Source: CALEUX01 sp037439945
Lineage (GTDB): Bacteria > Bacteroidota > Bacteroidia > Bacteroidales > Marinilabiliaceae
Reading direction: 5' to 3'
Length of the DNA: 31,089 nucleotides
NCBI GenBank assembly: GCA_037439945.1
Contig: JBBIVA010000030.1
Coordinates: forward strand, 1-31,089
Below are positions 16,265 to 23,068 of the stretch, piece after piece (position 1 is the first letter of the stretch; each line of letters begins with the position of its first letter). The translations under genes and the position numbers were made by a program. The notes below the pieces were generated by a model that had not been told where the DNA came from, searched no databases, and saw only the letters and a list, made by a program, of their open reading frames with translations.

Positions 16265-16669
16265 ATGAAGAAAATGGCCCGAAGATTATTTATCAAAAAA
16301 TCAATTCCGGCAGTTGGGGCAATAGGTGTTTTACCAAAGTTGATAAATTGTAAAAACAGTAACTGTGATGTGGCTGGTCTGTTTGTGCACCATGTTTTGT
16401 TTTGGTTTAAGAAAACAGATGATGAGGTTGTTTTAACCAAATTTAGGAAAGCACCTGAACATCTCACTTCAATTGAAACAGTGCGATATTGGCACATAGG
16501 TTCGCCCGCTTCAACCAACTGAACGGTTATTGATAGTTAATATTCATTTTCTTTTTTACTTTTTTTTGATGATAAAAACCGACACGATTTATACCAGTGT
16601 CACACTATACATGATGAGTTCAGAGATAAATATCATGACTGGTGGGAAAAGGTCCTTTTTTTACGATGT
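16265..16669 (+). pseudogene. Dabb-domain protein with twin-arginine-like leader, broken by two stops
   Basis: The frame begins MKKMARRLFIKKSIPAVGAIG, a twin-arginine-like leader, then HHVLFWFKK and FRKAPEHLTSIETVRYWHIGSPASTN, which fits the stress-responsive alpha/beta barrel (Dabb) family. A TGA at 16520-16522 ends the first 85 codons. In the same frame the expected remainder follows: TVIDS, a TAA at 16538-16540, then YSFSFLLFFDDKNRHDLYQC and DEFRDKYHDWWEKVL. A run of seven T's at 16656-16662 then shifts the last family residues (FYDV) into the next frame. Relatives read N-R-x-V-I-D-x-S-Y here, so the TGA probably replaced CGA. The gene was intact until recently and is now dead or yields only a half-domain. 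Confidence 0.7.
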
Positions 16670-16818
16670 TTTTTACTGCTGGATTATTTTTAATCAGTTT
16701 TTTGAACTGATGTGCTTGTGTACATATTTGGTAAGGGCAGGTATTCCATTATAGAATTATTGTAGGCTTTTTAATGGTTTACCATATAATATTCCCAATG
16801 TGAATTAACGGTTTAATT

Positions 16819-17067
16819 ATGAGTTTTTTAATTGTTGTTGTATTGTGTTATAATTTTTCCAGTAATGTAATTGTAACATTAACAGTAGGAGAATTTACTC
16901 CGGATAATAATAAAAACGGATTTGATGGTGAAACAAAAACTGGCGGTGAGTTAACTCAGGCGTTTTATGAAAGTATTGGGTACGAATTTGTTAATATCTG
17001 GAAATGGGAAAACAATAAACCTTACCTGCGTAATGAAGGATATATGGGTACTTTACAAATACCCTGA
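16819..17067 (+). pseudogene. C-terminal scrap of a GLUG/BspA-type surface protein
   Basis: The 82-codon frame starts with a hydrophobic stretch, MSFLIVVVLCYNFSS, and then reads NGFDGETKTGGELTQAFYESIGY, EFVNIWKWENNKPYLRN. The pattern of a T/S-x-x-E-L stretch, an aromatic segment with W-x-F/Y-x-N-x-W, then NxPxLR closes many GLUG-motif and related repeat proteins of Bacteroidota. The rest of such a protein is missing, and the neighbouring sequence on both sides is decayed. Expression is doubtful. Confidence 0.35.
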
Positions 17068-17127
17068 TAATAATAATTAGATGGTATAGGAGTTGAGTCC
17101 TGTACCATCATAATTATAAAACCTTTT

Positions 17128-17273
17128 TCCAATATTGCCTAGGTAATTTTTATAAACTGTCCCTCCAATTGCACTGTACCAATAAGCATATGCACCTTTA
17201 GCCCGCTTTTATTTTTACCATCTTACTTTGGGTTACAGCCAACCCTTTTGAGAATATAGCTAAAAAGCCTTAT
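17128..17273 (-). pseudogene. IS4-family transposase fragment
   Basis: On the minus strand one frame reads FSYILKRVGCNPK, a stop, then DGKNKSGLKVHMLIGTVQLE and GQFIKIT, a stop, then AILEKG. The K-x-K-x-G-L-K-V/L-H-x-L-x block followed by F-x-x-I-T is typical of the catalytic core of IS4-type DDE transposases in Bacteroidota. Only about 45 codons with two stops remain. I saw no terminal repeats. It marks a former insertion in front of the xylan operon. Confidence 0.5.
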
Positions 17274-17543
17274 GGTGGTCGAATCGGTTAAAAGTAATTC
17301 TTAAAAATTGGGCCCAAAGGTTCGGCTGTGTTGCAAATTTTACCAGCCCGACCTTTTCGTTCAGGTGGGTTTCTCTGTTTTTGCACATGTTGTTTTTTGT
17401 TCACAAAGCTGGATTACACCATGGGGGTGAATTGAAAATCAGCGAAGCTAAACTTTCCGGGATTAGCCCCAATTTTCTTTTTTTTTAATCACCGAGTAGT
17501 GTAAAAATATATAAATTGGCCTATATTATTTATTTCTAATGTA
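17274..17543. other. Gene-free remnant sequence upstream of the xus leader
   Basis: The sequence is more GC-rich than the leader that follows (blocks such as GGGCCCAAAGGTTCGGCTG near 17310). It may belong to the same decayed insertion as the IS4 fragment. No intact frame, RNA gene or clear repeat was found. Confidence 0.3.
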
Positions 17544-17576
17544 GTGCCTAATCCTATTATACGCTAAATTAGGCAC
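17544..17576. promoter_or_regulatory. Inverted repeat GTGCCTAAT/ATTAGGCAC upstream of the xus operon
   Basis: The 9-bp arms match perfectly (17544-17552 and 17568-17576) around a 15-bp spacer. It lies about 100 bp before the candidate promoter and 340 bp before the first gene. It may be a regulator site, a terminator stem of the lost upstream unit or an insertion-sequence end. Confidence 0.35.
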
Positions 17577-17679
17577 AATTAATATTAGTATTATTTGTAA
17601 TAATTTTACATTTATTTACAAATATCTAAAATTGAAAAATGATTATCTAATAACTAAAACCCTTAATTAAGCAAGCCAA

Positions 17680-17687
17680 TAAATTTG
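17680..17687 (+). promoter_or_regulatory. Possible -7 box for the xus operon
   Basis: TAAATTTG fits the Bacteroidota -7 consensus TAnnTTTG. A -33 TTTG is not seen at the usual spacing, as can happen at activator-dependent promoters. The leader would be about 220 nt, long enough for post-transcriptional control. Confidence 0.25.
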
Positions 17688-17883
17688 TAAATTAAAGAAG
17701 GTGTGTGTTTCAATCTAAAATTATAATTAACAAATTTTAATAATGTATGGAAAAAACTAAAAAAGGTATAATACAAACTATTGTTCCTTTCCGGAAAAGA
17801 ATAACGGTAATGGTTAACTTAATTTGAAACCGAAAATTTTAAATAGTGAAATTAATAAACCGGATTAAAGCAACTAGTTTCAA

Positions 17884-17898
17884 ATTGCCTTAGGCAAT
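17884..17898 (+). promoter_or_regulatory. Hairpin just upstream of the first susC start codon
   Basis: ATTGCC-TTA-GGCAAT is a perfect 6-bp-arm inverted repeat ending 18 bp before the ATG at 17917. At that distance it could affect ribosome access. Its function is inferred from position only. Confidence 0.3.
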
Positions 17899-17916
17899 AA
17901 TCCAAATGTAACCAAT

Positions 17917-20900
17917 ATGAAAAAAATTAGAAAACGTATTTACCACCATTGCTTAAGGTGGATAAATTTAAAACTGATGATTTCTCTACTGCTTTTAATA
18001 GGTGGAATTAGTGTATTGGCCCAACAAAAGCAAACTGTAAGAGGAACAGTTGTGGACTCAAACAATGAACCGTTAATAGGGGTTGCAGTAACTGTTAAAA
18101 ATAACCCGGGAGTTGGGGTTGTGACTAATATTGATGGTAAATTCTTCATTACACTTGATCCAGGGAGTACTATTTTAGAGTTTTCTTTTCTTGGAATGGA
18201 GCGTCAGACAATTGATGTAAAAGGGAAAAGCGAGATTGTGGTTTTAATGAAGGAGGACACTAAAATTTTTGATGAGGTTGTAATAGTTGGTTATGGGCAG
18301 CAAAAAAAAGCCAGTGTAGTTGGGGCCATAACGCAAACTACTGGCGAAGTTCTTGAAAGGGCTGCCGGTATCACTAATATTGGTGGGGCTCTAACCGGAA
18401 CATTACCAGGGGTAATAACCATTTCAAGTTCCGGACTGCCGGGCGAAGAAGACCCTATGGTGTTGATTCGTGCAGCCAGTTCATGGAATAACAGGGAGCC
18501 TTTGGTTTTAGTTGATGGGATTGAAAGGCCAATGAGCAGCGTGGATATTGGTTCTGTACAGTCTCTTTCAGTACTTAAGGATGCATCTGCTACAGCTGTT
18601 TATGGGGTTAAGGGGGCCAACGGCGTAATTTTAATTACTACCAAACGTGGTAAAGAAGGTTCAGCCAAAATTGATGTTTCTGCAAATGCAACACTCAAGG
18701 TTCCTTCAAAACTGCCCAATAAGTTAGATTCGTATGATGCCCTTATGGCCCGTAATGCAGCTATTGAGCATGAATTGGGGATATCACCCGGGTCCTGGGC
18801 TTATATGCGGCCTCAATCAATAATCGAAAAATACCGCTACCCGGCTAACCTTGAAGAAGCAGAACGTTATCCAAATGTTGATTGGCAGGATGAACTTTTT
18901 AAGGATTACACCATGGCATATAATACCAATATTAACGTTTCGGGTGGTACACCATTTGTAAAATATTTTACTTCGGCCGACTTTGTGCATGAAGGTGATA
19001 TATTCAAAGTATGGGATAACGGGCGTAATTATAAGTCTGGTTATGGGTTTAATCGTATTAATGTAAGGAGTAATTTGGATTTTCAAATTACCAAAACATC
19101 TGTTTTTAAAATAAACCTGTCAGGTTCGTCAGGCGCAAAAAAAAGCCCATGGAACCAAACAAATTCATCAGCATGGGCAGTGGCCCAACAATGGGCAGGA
19201 GCTTATAATATTGCCCCTGATGTGTTTTTACCAAAATATGCAGATGGTTCATGGGGTTATTACCCAAACATCTCGAATGTTACAAACTCTGCAGCCAACC
19301 TGGCCTTATCAGGGCACATGACAACCACAACCACCCGCATAAACACAGACTTTGTCCTTGAACAGAATCTTGATTTTTTTACCAAAGGACTGAATTTTAA
19401 GGGAACAATCTCATGGGATAATACTTTCGTTGAGTTTAACAGGGGTGTTAACGACCTTTATAACGAAGCTCAGCAAAAGTGGGTTGACCCATTAACCGGC
19501 ATAGCATATTATAAAAAGGAATTTGAAAACAATAACAAGTTTGACTTTATGCAAGGCGTGTTATGGACAACCCAGCCCGGAACACTTCGTAATGACCAGA
19601 CACTTAGAAACTTTTTTTACCAGTTGCAAATGAATTGGAGCCGTAATTTTGGGAACCATGGAGTTTCAGCAATGGGACTATTCAGCCGGGACCAAAAGGC
19701 TACAGGTAGTATTTTACCAATTTTCCGTGAAGACTGGGCATTTAGGGGCACATATGATTATGCCGCCAAATATCTCTTTGAATACAATGGGGCTTATAAT
19801 GGATCAGAAAAGTTTGGGCCCGGATACAGGTTCGGTTTCTTTAATTCAGCTGCAATTGGTTGGATGATCTCTGAAGAAACATTTATGCAAACCCTAAGAT
19901 TAAAGTTTCTCGATATGTTAAAATTAAGGGCTTCTTTGGGTGAGATTGGAGATGACACAGGTGATCGCTTTTTATATTTGACCCAATGGGCATACGGGGG
20001 GAACTCATCACTTGATACAAACAGGGGAACAAGTCCTTATACTTGGTATAGAGAAGCGGTACTTGGCAATCCGGATGTTAGGTGGGAAACCGTACGTAAA
20101 TTCAATGTAGGTATGGATTATGCAATATTTAACGGGCTTATAGCAGGTAGTGTGGAAGTTTTCAGAGATAAGCGTTTTGATATACTTGTTAAGGGAGCCG
20201 ATAGGGCTGTACCATCATATTTCGGTAGTACACCTCCTACAGCAAACCTTGGTAAGGTTCAAACTTCGGGGTTTGAGATTGAAGTACGGTTAAATAAAGT
20301 ATTACCAAATCAACTGCGCTTATGGGCTGAAACGAGTTTGACCCATGCCAAAAACAAAATACTTGAAAGGGACGACCCAGCCTTGTTGCCTGCCTATCAA
20401 AAATTTGCAGGATTTAGCATAAATCAAACCAGGTCGTTTGTTGATGCAGGATTTATTAATACTTATGATGAGCTTTTTGCCAGCACACAACATTCAACCA
20501 ACGATGCATCAAAATTGGTGGGAAATTATCATATTTTGGATTTTAACGGGGATGGTATAATTGATAATTTTGATAATGTACCTTTTGGGTATTCCGATGC
20601 ACCTCAAAATACATACAATGCCACCCTGGGTTTTGAATGGAAGGGTTTAAGTGCTTTTGTTCAGTTATACGGGGTAACAAATGTTACGCGCAATGTACCC
20701 TTAAACAGTTTTGGTAGTCAATTAAACACAGTATATGATTTAGGTACCTGGTGGTCAAAAGAAAATCCAAATGCCGATGTAACAGTACCACGTTGGTTAT
20801 CAACGCCCAGTTATAACCAGGGAACACAATTTATGTTTGATGGGTCATATATTCGCTTAAAAAATACGGAATTGGCCTATACATTTAACCGGCCCTGGAT

Positions 20901-21066
20901 TAGAAATGCAGGTATAAGGTCATTAAAAGTATTCATTAATGGAAATAACCTGTGGGTATGGTCAAGGATGCCTGATGACCGTGAATCCAATTTTGCAGGC
21001 GGGGGAGGCCAGGGTGCTTATCCTACAATGAAAAGATATAACCTTGGTATTAGATTCACACTTTAA
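17917..21066 (+). CDS. xusA: SusC-family TonB-dependent transporter (XusA position)
   Basis: This outer-membrane, TonB-dependent importer would take up xylo-oligosaccharides with its SusD partner. The 1049 residues comprise a basic N-terminus with a hydrophobic signal segment (about 18-36), a CarboxypepD_reg-like domain (about 40-115: VRGTVVDSNNEPLIGVAV), the TonB-box-like DEVVIVGYG from residue 119, a plug domain (about 128-240: LVDGIERPMSSVDIGSVQ and VYGVKGANGVILITTKRG), and a 22-strand barrel ending in the aromatic/hydrophobic YNLGIRFTL. The next gene, a susD homologue, starts 11 bp later. The order susC-susD-susC-susD-DUF1735-GH10 is the xus core described in Prevotella bryantii and human-gut Bacteroides. 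The symbol rests on that synteny. Confidence 0.9.
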   Translation: MKKIRKRIYHHCLRWINLKLMISLLLLIGGISVLAQQKQTVRGTVVDSNNEPLIGVAVTVKNNPGVGVVTNIDGKFFITLDPGSTILEFSFLGMERQTIDVKGKSEIVVLMKEDTKIFDEVVIVGYGQQKKASVVGAITQTTGEVLERAAGITNIGGALTGTLPGVITISSSGLPGEEDPMVLIRAASSWNNREPLVLVDGIERPMSSVDIGSVQSLSVLKDASATAVYGVKGANGVILITTKRGKEGSAKIDVSANATLKVPSKLPNKLDSYDALMARNAAIEHELGISPGSWAYMRPQSIIEKYRYPANLEEAERYPNVDWQDELFKDYTMAYNTNINVSGGTPFVKYFTSADFVHEGDIFKVWDNGRNYKSGYGFNRINVRSNLDFQITKTSVFKINLSGSSGAKKSPWNQTNSSAWAVAQQWAGAYNIAPDVFLPKYADGSWGYYPNISNVTNSAANLALSGHMTTTTTRINTDFVLEQNLDFFTKGLNFKGTISWDNTFVEFNRGVNDLYNEAQQKWVDPLTGIAYYKKEFENNNKFDFMQGVLWTTQPGTLRNDQTLRNFFYQLQMNWSRNFGNHGVSAMGLFSRDQKATGSILPIFREDWAFRGTYDYAAKYLFEYNGAYNGSEKFGPGYRFGFFNSAAIGWMISEETFMQTLRLKFLDMLKLRASLGEIGDDTGDRFLYLTQWAYGGNSSLDTNRGTSPYTWYREAVLGNPDVRWETVRKFNVGMDYAIFNGLIAGSVEVFRDKRFDILVKGADRAVPSYFGSTPPTANLGKVQTSGFEIEVRLNKVLPNQLRLWAETSLTHAKNKILERDDPALLPAYQKFAGFSINQTRSFVDAGFINTYDELFASTQHSTNDASKLVGNYHILDFNGDGIIDNFDNVPFGYSDAPQNTYNATLGFEWKGLSAFVQLYGVTNVTRNVPLNSFGSQLNTVYDLGTWWSKENPNADVTVPRWLSTPSYNQGTQFMFDGSYIRLKNTELAYTFNRPWIRNAGIRSLKVFINGNNLWVWSRMPDDRESNFAGGGGQGAYPTMKRYNLGIRFTL

Positions 21067-21077
21067 ATTTTAAAGCA

Positions 21078-23024
21078 ATGAAATATTTAAATAAGACTCT
21101 ATTAAAAGGCGGTTTGTTGTCGTTGGTTTTTTTGGTGTTTTTTTCCTGTGAAGATTACCTTGAAAAGGCACCTGAATCAATAGTATCAGAAACTGTAGCC
21201 TTTAAAAATTTCACAAATTTCCAGGGTTTTATAGAGGAAATTTATAATTGTATCCCCGATAAGCAAAAAAGCTACTGGACTACCTCCTGGAATTGGGGCG
21301 ATGATGAAATTATGAACCTTGAGGGAAGCTGGCATATGGTTAACCAGATTGACCTTGGTAATTTCTGGGCTTGGCAGGCAGGAAGGATGTCACAGCCGGC
21401 AAGCTGGCTGGATAAGGGTAATGCCAGTCCCACATCAACAAATAAGTTTGACAAAGCAATATGGCCCCTTGGCTGGTATAGCATTAGAAAGGCTAATATT
21501 GGCATAGCCAATCTTGATAAGCTGGTTGCTGCAACCCAGGAAGAAAAAGACTTAATTGCCGGTCAGTTATATTTCTTCAGGGCTTGGTGGCATTTTGAAA
21601 TGATGCAATATTTTGGCGGGTTACCTTATATCGACCAGGTATTGCCAGCAGGATCAAAACCTGTATTGCCAAGGTTAACCTTTCAGGCTTGTGCTGACAA
21701 GGCAGCAGCTGATCTGGCTAAAGCAGCCCAATTATTACCAATTGATTGGGAAAAAACAGCGGCTGGGGCAAATACAAGGGGGAAAAACCAACTCCGTATA
21801 AATAAAATAATGGCTTTAGGTTATTTAGGCAAGGCCTATTTATGGGCAGGAAGCCCATTAATGAAAAATGGCGCTCAAACAGGGGGTTCAAATACATACA
21901 ACTTTGATGAAGCTTATTGCCGAAAAGCAGCAGAGGCTTTTGGTGAATTGTTAAACCTTGTTGAAAGCGGGCAAACCCAATATGCATTGGCAGAATTTAA
22001 ATTTAAGGATATTTATAACCACATTAAAGCCGACGATGCAACCACCCGTTTTAGCGATAATTTTTATACAACAGGCCAAAACTGGCTGATGCCGGGTACA
22101 ACTGAAGCTATTTTCCGTGGCCCATCAACCGATTCGAACGGAAGTAACTGGAATACAACAAAAACGTTTGGGCCAAAGGTACAGGGACTAGTTGAACATG
22201 ATAATATTATCCATCAACCAACAGCCAATTATGTTAATTTATATGGCATGGCCAATGGATTGCCTTTAAATCATCCTGAATCAGGATTTAATCCGGCAAC
22301 CCCTTTTAAAGACCGTGATCCTCGGTTCTACCATGATATTGTTTTTGACGGATTTAAATACGTAAACGCAACAATGCCACCTGATATGGAGTACCTGCGT
22401 TATTGTGGCCTTCACACAAACGGAACTATGCGTGGGGCGGCAAATGCAAGCCGAACAGGTTACTTTATCCAGAAACTGGTACCTCATACCGCAAATAAAT
22501 ATGATGGACTTTATAACTGGAGTGGAAACCTCCATGTGTACCTGCCATATATGAGACTGGGCGATATTTATACAATGTATGCGGAAGCCTGCGCTGCATT
22601 TGGCGGAGCAACAGGGAAGTCTGAAAATTTTTCAAAAACAGCGGCACAAGCCATTAATACATTGCGTGACAGGGTAAATGCAGGCCATGTTCATTCGAGC
22701 ATTGCAGCTAACCGTGAAAGGTTTATTGATGAAGTAAGAAGGGAACGTGCAGTTGAATTATCTTTCGAGGGGTTCAGGTTTAATGATTTACAACGCTGGC
22801 TTTTATTAACTGAATATCCGTATAATGTTAAAACTTCTCATGAATTTGACAGGGTTGAGTCAAGCAGTTTTTACCAAACAAATGACCCCAAAAATGCAAG
22901 GGTATCAAACTTCAGGGAAGTTGTTATATTAACCCGTCAGTTTGGAGCAAAACACTATTGGTTTCCTTTAAAGATTTCCGATACTTCAATGTATCCTGAA
23001 TTTGGACAAAATCCCGGGTGGTAA
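21078..23024 (+). CDS. xusB: SusD/RagB-family xylan-binding lipoprotein (XusB position)
   Basis: This surface lipoprotein would capture xylan fragments and act as the lid of the SusC transporter encoded just upstream. The signal peptide ends at a lipobox, FFSC, giving Cys24 as the lipidated residue, followed by EDYLEKAPES. The N-terminal SusD-like helical region contains LYFFRAWWHFEMMQYFGG, the tetratricopeptide-type helix typical of the family. The RagB/SusD C-terminal domain shows RRERAVELSFEGFRFNDLQRW and ends in FPLKISDT...FGQNPGW. At 648 residues it is longer than SusD itself (551), as many xylan-locus members are. It lies 11 bp after xusA, so co-transcription is certain in practice. Confidence 0.9.
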   Translation: MKYLNKTLLKGGLLSLVFLVFFSCEDYLEKAPESIVSETVAFKNFTNFQGFIEEIYNCIPDKQKSYWTTSWNWGDDEIMNLEGSWHMVNQIDLGNFWAWQAGRMSQPASWLDKGNASPTSTNKFDKAIWPLGWYSIRKANIGIANLDKLVAATQEEKDLIAGQLYFFRAWWHFEMMQYFGGLPYIDQVLPAGSKPVLPRLTFQACADKAAADLAKAAQLLPIDWEKTAAGANTRGKNQLRINKIMALGYLGKAYLWAGSPLMKNGAQTGGSNTYNFDEAYCRKAAEAFGELLNLVESGQTQYALAEFKFKDIYNHIKADDATTRFSDNFYTTGQNWLMPGTTEAIFRGPSTDSNGSNWNTTKTFGPKVQGLVEHDNIIHQPTANYVNLYGMANGLPLNHPESGFNPATPFKDRDPRFYHDIVFDGFKYVNATMPPDMEYLRYCGLHTNGTMRGAANASRTGYFIQKLVPHTANKYDGLYNWSGNLHVYLPYMRLGDIYTMYAEACAAFGGATGKSENFSKTAAQAINTLRDRVNAGHVHSSIAANRERFIDEVRRERAVELSFEGFRFNDLQRWLLLTEYPYNVKTSHEFDRVESSSFYQTNDPKNARVSNFREVVILTRQFGAKHYWFPLKISDTSMYPEFGQNPGW

Positions 23025-23068
23025 TCCAAATGAAAATGAAGAAATGTTTAATTATAATTGAATAAGCA

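Noticed and set aside
655..16669. Stop-codon recoding (TAA/TGA read as sense) to explain interrupted genes
   Set aside because: Intact genes in the window use TAA, TAG and TGA-type stops normally, and the interrupted genes carry other damage (missing 5' halves, frameshifts). Pseudogenes are the simpler reading.
16530..16754. 74-codon frame overlapping the Dabb remnant
   Set aside because: Mostly an out-of-frame reading of the Dabb gene. Only its last family-like residues (FYDV) belong to the old protein, after the T-run shift.
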